Source: Verrucomicrobiales bacterium (GTDB lineage Bacteria; Verrucomicrobiota; Verrucomicrobiia; Verrucomicrobiales; DEV007). Taken from it: a stretch of DNA of 64,000 nucleotides. The notes below the pieces were generated by a model, which saw nothing but the letters and a program-made list of their open reading frames with translations, was not told the DNA's origin and made no database searches. Every line of letters begins with the position of its first letter. Within the stretch, counting starts at the first letter, position 1. Where the stretch lies: assembly GCA_016795385.1 (NCBI GenBank), contig JAEUHI010000077.1:124001-188000 (forward strand). The letters are read 5' to 3'. The position numbers were made by a program, and so were the translations under genes. This document shows positions 42,463 through 55,597 of this stretch, one piece after another.

Positions 42463-45400
42463 TCACAGCAGTTCCCCTTGCTCCAGCTTCGCCTGGGCTT
42501 CGGGGCGGTCTTTGGCGAGGCGGATCAGCTCGGGCCAGCTTTGGACGAGGCCGTTGTAGGCGAGGGCGTCGGCAGCGCGCTTCTTGCGTTCGCAGAGGGT
42601 GTAGAGGCGGTAGGCGAGCTCTCGGGCGGTCTCGGCCTTGGCTCCGAGCTTGGCGACGAGACCGGCGGCGGCCGACTCCCCTCCGCTGGAGAGGACGCGG
42701 ATGAGGTGATGGACCGTCTCCCATGCGGTGAGGCGCGGGTCGGTGGCGGGATCCCAGTCGGCGGGCAGTTCGTCGGGGGCGAGGAGGCGGACTTTGCCGC
42801 GGCTGGATTGGAGGATGCCGGCGTCGGCGAGGCCGGAGACGCTGGTGTTCTTCGCCTTACTCAGGGTCTCTGCCACCCCGTATTCGCCCTCGGCGAAGCC
42901 GTATTGTTCGAACCAGGCGAGTGCCCAGCGGCTGTCGGGATCGAAGTCGCCCTCCTGTTCGGCGAGGGCGGTGTCGAGGGTCTCGTTGATGAGGGCGAGG
43001 GCTTCGCGCACGGTGAGGGCCTTGCCCTGCGCGTCGAGGACTTCGCGGTAGCGGGTGAAGACGGCCATGCCGGGACCGATCGCGGCCTGGGCGAGGTCCA
43101 CCGGGGCGATGTTGCCCGCCTGAAGGTGCCGAAGGGCCTCGGGCAACTCCCGCTGGAGGGCGGAGACGAATTCGCGGCGGGTCGCCGACTTTGCGTCAGA
43201 GGGTCGCGGGCGGCAGACGAGGACGATGCTGGAGGCAAGGGCGTTCGCGTCCATCCCAATCATGCGGTTGCCTAGTTCGGTGCGCATTGGCCATGTGCCG
43301 CTGGTGCTAAAGCCAGCGCGAATGACCGCATCCAAGAACGTTTCCCAACCGGTGCTCGAAGTTCCCTCTTCACTCCCACTCTCCGACTGCTTGAAAGCAT
43401 AATAAATGGTGACCGGAAATGCTGGATGCGATTGCTGGGCAAGTCGGCGCATCGCGCTCGTCATGCCTTCGAGGAAAAAAACTTCCGCCTTCTCTTTGCT
43501 TCCATGTCGATATGCAGCGGCAACAAGTTCCTCCGCTTTCGGGACGGCAAGCGTAGGGAACAATTGGGGGTAAATAGACCGAAGAGAGCGGCGAAGCCAG
43601 ACGTAGAAGAAGTCCGAAAGGTCGGCGTAAGCTATATTGTCGTAATAAGGCGGGTCGGTGGAGACGAGCTTGTTGACGCTGACCTGCTGATTTTGAGCAT
43701 CGCTCTGTACGGCGCGACCGTTTGAAGGCGATTCAGGAAAATAGCTCAGCGGGGTGCTCAATGTCTTCAGAACGGTCTCAATACTACCGACGGCGTCGCT
43801 GAAGAAATTTACCTCCGCGAAATCCCACGTCATTGGCAGTGCTTGGCGCCCGAAAGTTACTCGAACAGTCGCCACGCGCGCGGATCGTCCCGAAGCAGTT
43901 CGGTTGGAAGCAGGCCCCGAATCCCAAGTGCAAAGAGTCGAACCCTTGTCTGCCAGCTTCCCAATGAGAAACCCTAAGTATGTCGCAACCGAATCGGCGT
44001 AGGCCGACGCACCGGAACCCTGCTGCGGGGCAGCCGAGTCGCCATTTGGCAAACCGGCAGCATCGGCATCTTGGCGAACTTTCTCCACGACTTCTGAAAC
44101 CAGATCGCTGAAGCAGATCAGTGCCTCAATCTGCCGCGTTGTGAACAGGTCTCCCCACGTTGAAAGGCCGTAAGGCACACATGTTCCTCCTGTTAGACGT
44201 GCGGGCACATCTCCTTCCGGCTTCCAATCGGGCGATGCTTCCAAGGTCAACTTCTCGTGTTCCGAAGTGGGCGATAGAAAAGTGCGTCCGCGATCTCCCT
44301 CAGCCACGATGGCCATGAGCCTCGCGCCCATCCGCCCGGCCTTGCCCTCGGCCTTGATGTAGTCGCCCGCGATGGGCGTGCCGGACATGACGCAGCGGAA
44401 GTTCGACCCTCGACCAAGCTTCGTGCCTGCTTTCACCGCTTCTAAGTCCTTTGGTTTGCCCACGTGCACGGTAAAGCGGTAACCGCCGTCTTCGATGACT
44501 GGTTCCACGTAGGTTTCCTTGCCCGCCATTGGAGTGAGGAGGAAACTGGAGGCCAGCGGCACGTCCACCTCGCGAAAGGCTGGGTTCGGGCTCTTCACCG
44601 TGCGCGCCCAGAGCCAGGCGATCACGGTCAGCTCCTTGCCGACATAGGGCTTCAGATCGGGACGCTCCTTCGCCATCTCGGCGGTGACGGCGATCTTCGG
44701 ATAGAGGTGGCCGATGCGCTTCTCGGCCTCGTCGCGCATCCATTTCCCGTAGTAACGCACATCCTCGGCGAGACCCTGGGCACCCTTCCACTCGCGGCCG
44801 ATGAGATCCTTGTTGTTCTGCCACTCAGGATTCACCGGCGGCCGACCCGCGAACTTCGGCGGGATCTCGATCATGGCCTTGTTGATGAGCACGGCGACGG
44901 GATTGAGGTCGCTGGCGTAGGCCTCCAGCCCGAGCCGCTGCGCTTCCAGCGGCAGGGCACCGCCGCCGGCGAAGGGATCGTGGAAGGCGGGCAGCTTGTG
45001 CCGGTCGAACAGCTCCTTGGCCCGCGGGTGGTCGGCATTCTCGGCGCAGGTGCGCCGCCAGCTCTGCCAGATCTCGTCACGGGCTTTCTGGAGGACCGTT
45101 TCGTTGGTGGTGTTCTCCCACTTCACCAATTCCTCGATGATGCCAAAGAGCCGCTGGCGCTCGATCTCGGCGAGGATCCCGTCGAGGGTCGGCTCGGGTC
45201 CCGGCGCAGGCGCGTCGCCGCCCATCTGCCGGGAGTAGGCCTCGGCCTCCTTCCACTTCGCGAGGCGGGCTTTCAGGGCGGCATCGGCCTTGCGCTTCAG
45301 CTTCGGGTCGCTGCGGAGCACATCGACGTATTCCGAGGGGTCGTCCACCATCTGCGAGAAGATGACAGCCCGCGCCGCCGCCAACGGCCGCCGCGCCCAC

Positions 45401-45516
45401 CATAGGTGCAGGGTCGAGGGATGCCCGTGCCGGATGGACTTCTCCCGCGCCGACGCTTCGTTGATGGCCTGGAGAGGGAGGGCGACTTCGATGAGTTTTT
45501 TGCGGGGGCGGGTCAT
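42463..45516 (-). CDS. DUF1156 adenine-specific DNA methyltransferase
   Basis: A 1017-residue methylase starting MTRPRKKLIEVALPLQAINE; the ATG at 45516 overlaps the stop of the upstream hypothetical gene by four bases (ATGA), which supports it over an earlier ATG at 45603. The N-terminal DUF1156 segment with HPSTLHLWWARRPLAAARAV is followed by SAM-binding HDPFAGGGALPLEAQRLGLE near 180. The catalytic VSTDPPYYDNIAYADLSDFF is near 620. The region coding for about residues 410-760, including the catalytic motif, is visibly less G/C-rich than the rest of the gene. In the operon it sits between the sacsin-like/hypothetical pair and the coupled trio, and with the helicase and DUF499 ATPase forms the methylase-containing core. 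Confidence 0.92.
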   Translation of the reverse strand: MTRPRKKLIEVALPLQAINEASAREKSIRHGHPSTLHLWWARRPLAAARAVIFSQMVDDPSEYVDVLRSDPKLKRKADAALKARLAKWKEAEAYSRQMGGDAPAPGPEPTLDGILAEIERQRLFGIIEELVKWENTTNETVLQKARDEIWQSWRRTCAENADHPRAKELFDRHKLPAFHDPFAGGGALPLEAQRLGLEAYASDLNPVAVLINKAMIEIPPKFAGRPPVNPEWQNNKDLIGREWKGAQGLAEDVRYYGKWMRDEAEKRIGHLYPKIAVTAEMAKERPDLKPYVGKELTVIAWLWARTVKSPNPAFREVDVPLASSFLLTPMAGKETYVEPVIEDGGYRFTVHVGKPKDLEAVKAGTKLGRGSNFRCVMSGTPIAGDYIKAEGKAGRMGARLMAIVAEGDRGRTFLSPTSEHEKLTLEASPDWKPEGDVPARLTGGTCVPYGLSTWGDLFTTRQIEALICFSDLVSEVVEKVRQDADAAGLPNGDSAAPQQGSGASAYADSVATYLGFLIGKLADKGSTLCTWDSGPASNRTASGRSARVATVRVTFGRQALPMTWDFAEVNFFSDAVGSIETVLKTLSTPLSYFPESPSNGRAVQSDAQNQQVSVNKLVSTDPPYYDNIAYADLSDFFYVWLRRSLRSIYPQLFPTLAVPKAEELVAAAYRHGSKEKAEVFFLEGMTSAMRRLAQQSHPAFPVTIYYAFKQSESGSEEGTSSTGWETFLDAVIRAGFSTSGTWPMRTELGNRMIGMDANALASSIVLVCRPRPSDAKSATRREFVSALQRELPEALRHLQAGNIAPVDLAQAAIGPGMAVFTRYREVLDAQGKALTVREALALINETLDTALAEQEGDFDPDSRWALAWFEQYGFAEGEYGVAETLSKAKNTSVSGLADAGILQSSRGKVRLLAPDELPADWDPATDPRLTAWETVHHLIRVLSSGGESAAAGLVAKLGAKAETARELAYRLYTLCERKKRAADALAYNGLVQSWPELIRLAKDRPEAQAKLEQGELL

Positions 45517-46106
45517 GGGGGAGGAAAATCGGAGGTCGATCGGATCCGGCCATCTGGAAGGATTACCGGGATATGCGGAGAATCTCCTAATGGCTGAATC
45601 CAAGCAATGCCAAGGTTTTCCATCGACGATGGAAGGAGGGCGACGACATCGCCGGAGTTTCCTTCTCGCACCATCGGAACCGACCGGCGCATGAGTCCCT
45701 GAAAGTGCCCGGTGGAGAAAAGGTCCTTGCTTGAAGCCATGAATTGGTAGGAAGCGGTTTTGTCATCGTCGTAATAGACTCCCGAAAAGGCCTGGTCGCC
45801 GGCAGCGCGCAAGTCTACGAGATCGGGGTAGCCAGTGAATTGAATGTGGTGGGAGCCCGGTGGCGGGTTCTTCAAATCTATTCGCAGTTCTGCCGCACAG
45901 ACCTCAAGAAGTGAGCCGAGATGCCGACCGGATTGGCAACGGGCCAAGTCTCGCCGCCCGTCTCCCGTGGACATGTATCGGAAGTCGATCTTCTCGCAGC
46001 CTGTCACCAGCCAGTGAAGTTCGACCCTTTCGTTTGTGTAGCGAATCCCCGGTAACTCCGCAAAGGAGAAAGGGCCGTCGTAACTGTAATTAGAATTTTT
46101 GCTCAT
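45513..46106 (-). CDS. Hypothetical protein coupled to the DUF1156 methylase
   Basis: A 197-residue protein whose stop overlaps the methylase start (ATGA). No domain recognised. Short features: SYDGPFSFAELPGIRYTNER at the N-terminus, a TGYPDLVDLRAAGDQAFSGV stretch, and a Pro-rich C-terminus. Nothing suggests export. Coupling to the methylase suggests a partner protein. It follows the sacsin-like gene after a strong hairpin. Confidence 0.6.
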   Translation of the reverse strand: MSKNSNYSYDGPFSFAELPGIRYTNERVELHWLVTGCEKIDFRYMSTGDGRRDLARCQSGRHLGSLLEVCAAELRIDLKNPPPGSHHIQFTGYPDLVDLRAAGDQAFSGVYYDDDKTASYQFMASSKDLFSTGHFQGLMRRSVPMVREGNSGDVVALLPSSMENLGIAWIQPLGDSPHIPVILPDGRIRSTSDFPPP

Positions 46107-46133
46107 CTCTATGGTTTACACGCGGCGTGAGGC

Positions 46134-46168
46134 AAAAATCCGAGAAAAATTCATTTTCTCCGATTTTT
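46134..46168. terminator. Strong hairpin between the sacsin-like gene and the methylase pair
   Basis: A 15-bp inverted repeat, AAAAATCCGAGAAAA and TTTTCTCCGATTTTT, with one mismatch and a 5-base loop, lies 10 bp past the sacsin-like stop. The T-rich arms make it terminator-like on either strand. If it works on the - strand it would attenuate expression of the genes downstream. Confidence 0.65.
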
Positions 46169-46177
46169 TGATAATTT

Positions 46178-49100
46178 TCACTGCTGATGTGGCTGTAAGC
46201 CTTTGAGGCCAAGACGGTAGGTTGCCGGGAACACGCCGATCTCCTCTGTCTCCACGCGCGATAGCAGGACCCTTCCGGGAACCACGACCGGTTGTCCTTC
46301 GGGGTCCGCCAGGACCAGCGACACCTGCCCAGGGTGCTTCTGTAGGAACGACCAGACTTCATGGGGAATCTCCAGGCCGTCGCGCTCCAGGCACTGTGAC
46401 TTGCTCCAGTAGCGGCGGATGACCTGTCCCTCCGCATTTCGACGTTCCCAGGGAATCACATTGTTCACGACTCTTTCGATGATGGTGCCATCCGGGTGGC
46501 GATACCGGCGTTCATCCTCCGGCGTGAACCCTGATTTTTGAAGAAATTGTTCCATCAGGTCAGGTTGAGGCGATTTCTTCTTTGGGCTTCCGGCTCCGGT
46601 GGGGGATGGGTTAGTCGGCGATTCCGAGCCCGGCACTCCGAGTTCTCCCGGCACCGCAGGGGGCGCGGGTTCATTGCGACCGCTTCCTTCCTCTTCGTCC
46701 CCTCCCAAGTCACTCCCACTCCCCTCCGACGGATCCGGAAGAGGCACATCGGATTCCGGTCCGGCCGGAATCCCTGCTCTTTCCGAGTCGAGAGTGAAAT
46801 TCTCCTCGAAATAGGCGGCCACGACACGGGGCTCCCGTCCATAGGCGAAGGCGAGCGCCTGCCGGATATCGATGCGGTCGAAGACCCGGGCGATCTCCTC
46901 GGGAACGAGCCGCGCCAGGCGTCCTGAAGGCAATTTTCGAACGCAGAGCCTCCGCTCCCCGACGAGCCAGACGACTTCGCCGTCGACCGACTGACCCGCC
47001 GGCGTCCCGTCGAGGTAGGGCGTCACCGACAAATGTGGGGCTACAAGTAGGCGGGTCGCCAACAAGGTCTCTGCGAGCGCATGGACACGGCGGGTCTCGC
47101 CTTCGTCGTCAAAGCGGGCGCGCCGCAGGGACCGGCCAGCCTCATGCAGCCATGGCAGAGCCTCACCGTCCCCGGCACCGGCGGGAATGCCCCCCGGGCG
47201 GAACTCGAGCCGGGAGGCCAGCTCGGGCAGGTCCGAAAAGGGCGGGAGGCTGCGCTCCGAGGCTGGAAGCATATGGAAGTCGGCGGTGACGGACTTCACC
47301 TGCGGGAACAGCGACGACGAGACCGCCCGATCGACCGAGCTCGCCGCCAGCTCGAGTTCTCGTACCTGTCGCCACGAACCATCGAGGGTCAGCCAGTGAC
47401 CGACTTCCTCCCAGATCGCCCGCCCATATCGGCCGAGGAGCGCCCCAACGCGACGAAGAGTGCTCTCGTCCAAGGTCTCCCCGCTCGGGAGAGAGTCCAG
47501 CCAGCGGATCGCCAACCTTGCAGTGGGCCGCTCGGCGACGCCAATTCGCTGCCACAGACCTAAATCGACGAGTGACGGGCGGATCACCTCCGCGCCGGGA
47601 GCGTCCTCTTCACTGGATGAAAGGAAGACACCCGCCGCGGTCTCCCAGCGACCTTGGGCGGTCAGGATGAGGCGTTCGGCTTGGAAAGCTGCCGCAATTG
47701 TTTCCCTATCCCGAGGGGAGCAGGAGGCGGTGATCTGGTCGAGACGCCGATACCATTTCGCGAGTTCTTCCGAAGGTGGAGCCTCTGCTTTCGCGAGTGC
47801 ACGAAGTCGGGAGAGCACCGATTCGGGGCCGAGCGGTTGGTCGCGGACGCCAAGCATTTCCAGCAGAGGCCGGGCCTCCTCGGTGTCGAGGTCGTGCCGG
47901 AGGAAGGGTTCGACCTCGATGAAGGCTTCGGTCGCCGGGGTGCGGCGGAGCAGATCGGTGGGCTTGTGCGCGAAGCCGCGGGTATCGGGCAGGCAGGGAA
48001 GGTTGCGCAAGCGGAGGAGCCAAGTTGGGCGAAGTCCCTTGCTGACCATGGCCTGAACATTCCCATTGCGCGCGATTTCCACGACGGCCGCACTCATTGC
48101 GGACCGTCCTTGATGGTGCTGGTTCGACCAGGTCCCGGCCGCCTTGGGGAGAGGCTCCCAAAACCGCTTGTCCCCGACGCTTGTGATCAAGTGGGAGGCT
48201 ACTTCCACCCAAAGAGTTGGCAACTCCTCAGCTTTTCGATGCCAATAGGTGATCAACTCGGTGGAGAAGTCCCAATCCACCAAAGTGAAACTGGGATTGA
48301 CGTATCCGGAAGACCACTGCCCTGCGAACTCGCGGCGATCCAATTCCTCCTGAACCTCCTTCCTGTTGTGAAGCCATTTGGCCTGGAGTGGGAACACACG
48401 CGGGAACTGAAATAGACGCGATCGTCCTGAACGAACCCACTCGTTCCACTCGTCGGCGGAGCAGGAAGAGAAGGCAGAATAGCTCTCGTGCAGGAGGTAT
48501 CCCCGCATCGTTTCCGGGAGGAGATCCTCCAGGCCACCTTCGAGATCTACCAGAACTTCGTTGGAGGGGAGGCGCAGCGAACTTGCGCGAGTCCAAAACT
48601 TAAATCGTTCGTCCACTTCCACCTTCCATCGAGCTGCGATCTGGGCGAGTCTGACAGCATCGACGAGGGCGACCCGATTTCCCGTCGAGAAAAGGGAATT
48701 CGCAACTCGATTGACAAGAATCGCACCCGAACTCGCGCCGGCGAACCCGAGACGATCCAGCACCTTCTCAACGTGGTAGCAGGCTTGCAGTCGCTTAGGC
48801 GATTGACTCTCTTCCGCCCTCTTCCTTTCCTGCTTCAGAAAATCGGGCCATCCCGGGTCCACGACCCGAAGATGGCGACCGAGGAACTCCCAGTCCTCAG
48901 CGCCAAGAGAGGAATCCTCTCTCCTCATGCGGACGAGTTCAGAAGTCCGCTCCAGATGAGGCGATCCCGTGGCGGGGAGCAGATGCAGCTCTTGCTCGTC
49001 CCGAATTCCGCCGAAGGGCATGAAATCTGGAGAAAGATATCGCCAGAGTTCGAAGAGCCTCTCCCAACCATGGGGCTTCGCGGGGGCTTTGCTACGAAGT

Positions 49101-50416
49101 CGTTCAGCAACGGCGGCGCGATCCAAGGACTTCGCGAGACCCCAATCGAGAAGTTTTTTGCGATCACCCGGGCTGACCTCCGGAGCCAAGGGCGTCGTTT
49201 CGAAGAGATTGCCAAGTTCGGCGTGCTCCCAGACGCCAAAGAGGGCATCGGGCAGGATCGAGCATTCTTCCTCGGTTACCAAAGATCCGAGGCAGGTGAG
49301 CAGAACGGGCTGTCCCTCGACTCGATCGGCAAATGCGAGTTCAACCGTGGCGCCGCAGGTTCCTTCGAGCGAGGCATCTTCCCTGTCGACATTGGGCATC
49401 AGGGCGTAAGCATCAGCTCGCCCCTCGCGAGGCAGCGAGTCCTGTCCCAGCCATCTCAACATCGTGTCCGCTGCGAGCCGCCCCGCCCGCTGCAGCAGCC
49501 AGCGGTTCGTCGGTGAAGTCGACGGTTCCTTAATCAGCACCCGGGCAGGGTCTTGGATGAATGGAGCGTTGCAGGCAAAAGGCAGGTCGCTTTCCACGCC
49601 GGTCGGGAGGACGACGTGTAGCCTGCCCCCGGCTCCGAGCACCAGCTCAACGCGACAAGGAGGCAGATCGATGGACTCGTCCGACCCAAGAGAGCGTTCC
49701 TGACGGATCTCCTCCAGAGCTTCCACTGGAAAGTGCTCCTCCGGCGAGCGGACCAGAAGATGCCGGGCTGCTCCATTCTCGGATCGGAACCACTCGCTGC
49801 CATCGACGGGACCTCCTCCATCGGACTGCCATCGAAACTCCATATCGCCGATGCTGAGGGAGCGCAGGTTCCTGAAAAATAGGAGCGCCAACGGATGCTG
49901 CTGCCATTCACCAAGGTTCTTTTCGATCTCGGCCAAGCGGTTTGGGTCCGAGATTCCGACACGAATCTCGGTCGAACCGCCCGCCAACAATTCGGGCCCG
50001 CTCCAGACCGGTTCGGTGAAGCGGGACCTGTGGAAGCGGACGTTAATGGTGGAGGTGCGTAGCTCGACGCTGTCTCCAAGACTGAAAGTGCTTTTGAACC
50101 CGATTCCCCGGAAACCGATCGTGTGGAGGGTTCGCTTATTGGAGTAACCGAAGCGGCAGAGGGAGCGGAAATGATCTTCAGTAAAATCCTCGCCATTGTG
50201 CGTGAAGATGAAGGTCCCGTCCTCGATTTTGGCTGAGGCCTCCGTGGCGCCGGCGTCATCGGCGTTCTGGAGAAGCTCGGAGAGAACGTGTCGAGGACTC
50301 TGGACTTGGCGGAAGAGCTGATGCCATGGGCCGGCAAGCTCGGGATCGGCTTCCAACTGGTCCCATCTGGCAGCTGCGTGGGATCGGATTTCCTCGAAGT
50401 ATCTGGGTGGCGTCAT
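46178..50416 (-). CDS. Sacsin-like HATPase (GHKL) protein of the defence operon
   Basis: A 1412-residue protein. The N-terminal 200 residues are a sacsin/Hsp90-type ATP-binding fold with the N-box HVLSELLQNADDAGATEA near 44-60 and GFRGIGFKSTFSL near 98-110. The long middle (about 300-1100) is unassigned, and the C-terminal 150 residues are Pro/Ser/Glu-rich, followed by a segment ending in RRYRHPDGTIIERVVNNVI. ATG at 50416; a GTG one codon upstream is possible. Sacsin-like ATPases occur in plants ('NO VEIN') and in bacterial defence islands. It lies between the helicase and the methylase of the core set, so it probably belongs to the same system. Confidence 0.8.
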   Translation of the reverse strand: MTPPRYFEEIRSHAAARWDQLEADPELAGPWHQLFRQVQSPRHVLSELLQNADDAGATEASAKIEDGTFIFTHNGEDFTEDHFRSLCRFGYSNKRTLHTIGFRGIGFKSTFSLGDSVELRTSTINVRFHRSRFTEPVWSGPELLAGGSTEIRVGISDPNRLAEIEKNLGEWQQHPLALLFFRNLRSLSIGDMEFRWQSDGGGPVDGSEWFRSENGAARHLLVRSPEEHFPVEALEEIRQERSLGSDESIDLPPCRVELVLGAGGRLHVVLPTGVESDLPFACNAPFIQDPARVLIKEPSTSPTNRWLLQRAGRLAADTMLRWLGQDSLPREGRADAYALMPNVDREDASLEGTCGATVELAFADRVEGQPVLLTCLGSLVTEEECSILPDALFGVWEHAELGNLFETTPLAPEVSPGDRKKLLDWGLAKSLDRAAVAERLRSKAPAKPHGWERLFELWRYLSPDFMPFGGIRDEQELHLLPATGSPHLERTSELVRMRREDSSLGAEDWEFLGRHLRVVDPGWPDFLKQERKRAEESQSPKRLQACYHVEKVLDRLGFAGASSGAILVNRVANSLFSTGNRVALVDAVRLAQIAARWKVEVDERFKFWTRASSLRLPSNEVLVDLEGGLEDLLPETMRGYLLHESYSAFSSCSADEWNEWVRSGRSRLFQFPRVFPLQAKWLHNRKEVQEELDRREFAGQWSSGYVNPSFTLVDWDFSTELITYWHRKAEELPTLWVEVASHLITSVGDKRFWEPLPKAAGTWSNQHHQGRSAMSAAVVEIARNGNVQAMVSKGLRPTWLLRLRNLPCLPDTRGFAHKPTDLLRRTPATEAFIEVEPFLRHDLDTEEARPLLEMLGVRDQPLGPESVLSRLRALAKAEAPPSEELAKWYRRLDQITASCSPRDRETIAAAFQAERLILTAQGRWETAAGVFLSSSEEDAPGAEVIRPSLVDLGLWQRIGVAERPTARLAIRWLDSLPSGETLDESTLRRVGALLGRYGRAIWEEVGHWLTLDGSWRQVRELELAASSVDRAVSSSLFPQVKSVTADFHMLPASERSLPPFSDLPELASRLEFRPGGIPAGAGDGEALPWLHEAGRSLRRARFDDEGETRRVHALAETLLATRLLVAPHLSVTPYLDGTPAGQSVDGEVVWLVGERRLCVRKLPSGRLARLVPEEIARVFDRIDIRQALAFAYGREPRVVAAYFEENFTLDSERAGIPAGPESDVPLPDPSEGSGSDLGGDEEEGSGRNEPAPPAVPGELGVPGSESPTNPSPTGAGSPKKKSPQPDLMEQFLQKSGFTPEDERRYRHPDGTIIERVVNNVIPWERRNAEGQVIRRYWSKSQCLERDGLEIPHEVWSFLQKHPGQVSLVLADPEGQPVVVPGRVLLSRVETEEIGVFPATYRLGLKGLQPHQQ

Positions 50417-50511
50417 CACTAGAACAGGCGGCTGAACTCGGAGATGCTTTTAAAGCCGGTCTTCGTGGATCACTCGGAAACACCGTGAGTGGGTTTGATC
50501 TGGAATCCAGT

Positions 50512-54090
<3,579 letters not shown>

Positions 54091-54308
54091 CAATGTTTGA
54101 GGGAAGTCTGGCCAAAAATCGAAAAACGCCGACCGGCAAGAGAGGGTTTACTGGATGGCCTGACAAGGCGCAATATTGAATGGAGCCGAACTTTCACATC
54201 GCAAATCCATCCTGAATGACGTTCACCAATTCATCCGGTGAAATGCGCAAAAACCCTCGACGGGTGGGACCGCTGCAGGGGGAGACTCGAAGTTCAGATC
54301 GGCAAAAG

Positions 54309-54563
54309 TTATCTGCTTCCAAGATCGTTTTCAGCCTCGGTCACCATAAATCCGAGGCTGAGATCGAGCGCTCTTGCCATCTTCGCGAGGGTATGCAGGG
54401 TAGGGCTGCGCTCTCCCTTCTCAATGAAGGCGACTGCCTTCGGGTCGATCCCGGCCAAAACGGCGAGGCGGTTCTTCGACATCCCCTGAGCGATCCGCGC
54501 CTCCGCCAATCGCTTCACAACGAGGCGAACGAGCTTTTCGGCGTGGAGATCCTGCGAAGACAC
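54309..54563 (-). CDS. XRE-family transcriptional regulator (HipB/Cro-C1 type)
   Basis: An 84-residue single helix-turn-helix protein (SKNRLAVLAGIDPKAVAFIE; then EKGERSPTLHTLAKMARALD). GTG start at 54563. It is on the same strand as, and 218 bp upstream of, the helicase gene, and divergent from the Mrr-like gene. A 16-bp palindrome 37 bp before its start is a good operator candidate, so it probably controls itself, the divergent nuclease and perhaps the whole defence operon. Confidence 0.88.
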   Translation of the reverse strand: MSSQDLHAEKLVRLVVKRLAEARIAQGMSKNRLAVLAGIDPKAVAFIEKGERSPTLHTLAKMARALDLSLGFMVTEAENDLGSR

Positions 54564-54599
54564 GACTCGCCCATACCGCGAAAAAGTGCTTCACAGAGA

Positions 54600-54615
54600 A
54601 TGGACTATAGTCCAT
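54600..54615. promoter_or_regulatory. Palindromic operator between the XRE gene and the Mrr-like gene
   Basis: ATGGACTATAGTCCAT is a perfect 16-bp palindrome in the short divergent intergenic region. Palindromes with a central ACTATAGT-type core are typical operators of small XRE repressors and antitoxins. No second full copy was seen in the 218 bp before the helicase gene. Confidence 0.7.
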
Positions 54616-54627
54616 ATCAGGGCGGAA

Positions 54628-55494
54628 GTGGACGCACGAACCGAAAAGGCAATTGCAGAGCGGGCAGCAAGGCTTCAGTCCCTGACGCAGAAATACCCTT
54701 GGGACGTTCCGAATGATCCGTCGTTCGGGGGCACGATCGAAGTGCCGCAGGTGATAGTTCGGCCGACGCCCGAGGCGTTTGGTCTCTCCGAGAAAATCAT
54801 CACGGAGGTCAAGGCCGCCTATGTCCGGAAGGTCGAGAGCGGGAACTGGTGGATCTGGATTTGGTGGCTCGTCCCCTTGGCAGGCATTGCGACCGCGATT
54901 TCGTTCTTTTCCGAGACCTCGGCCAACAACCGGCCTTTTTCGGAGTCGATCGGCGGAGCTATCTTTCTGGGATTCGGCGGGGCATTTGTGGCAGCGGTGA
55001 CTGTGTTTTTCCTTTCTGTGATTCTCGGAACGGTCGTCGGAAATTCGAAGGAAATGGAAGCGGCCCGGGATCCGCGGCTCAGTCGACTGTGTTCCTACAC
55101 GAAGGCGCTTTGCCACTTCGAATACTGGCGCCGGCGCCGACAATGGGAGTTTTGGACCGGTCTCTCGGGCGTGAAGTTCGAGATCGAGACGGCGAAGGTC
55201 TTTCGCAGCCGAGGCTACATCGCGACCCTGACCAAGTCGTCAGGTGACGAGGGCATCGACATCATCCTCAACTATCAGGGCGAAGTCATCGCGATCCAGT
55301 GCAAGCACTACGCGAAGGCTGTTGGACAACCCGTCGTTCGCGAGTTCTGGGGGTCGCTAATGCACTTGGGCGCAGATCGCGGTATTTTCGTCGCGACCAA
55401 CGGGTTCACTCGCCCGGCATGGGATTTCTCCCGTGGAAAGACGATCGAGCTCTGGGACCTGCGAAAACTTCTCGCATTCGCGGAAGGTGGATAG
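54628..55494 (+). CDS. Membrane-anchored Mrr-type restriction endonuclease-like protein
   Basis: A 288-residue protein from a GTG at 54628 (the frame is also open from a GTG at 54586, but that would place the operator inside the gene; AGGG at 54619-54622 is a usable ribosome-binding site). Two transmembrane segments lie near residues 73-94 (WWIWIWWLVPLAGIATAI) and 108-135 (GGAIFLGFGGAFVAAVTV). The C-terminal Mrr_cat domain has SSGDEGIDIILNYQGE near 205 and IAIQCKHYAKAV near 224, the PD-(D/E)xK residues D and Q-x-K. A nuclease tethered at the membrane could act on incoming DNA. It is the only + strand gene of the element's interior and is divergent from the XRE-controlled operon. Confidence 0.82.
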   Translation: MDARTEKAIAERAARLQSLTQKYPWDVPNDPSFGGTIEVPQVIVRPTPEAFGLSEKIITEVKAAYVRKVESGNWWIWIWWLVPLAGIATAISFFSETSANNRPFSESIGGAIFLGFGGAFVAAVTVFFLSVILGTVVGNSKEMEAARDPRLSRLCSYTKALCHFEYWRRRRQWEFWTGLSGVKFEIETAKVFRSRGYIATLTKSSGDEGIDIILNYQGEVIAIQCKHYAKAVGQPVVREFWGSLMHLGADRGIFVATNGFTRPAWDFSRGKTIELWDLRKLLAFAEGG

Positions 55495-55597
55495 GTCGCC
55501 TTCCTCGGGTCGGGCCGTCGCCGCCAATTCGGTTCGACAGGAATCTCCGGAGGAGGTTTAGCTCTGCCCGCCCTCATACTTCTCGGAGAGGGGACTC

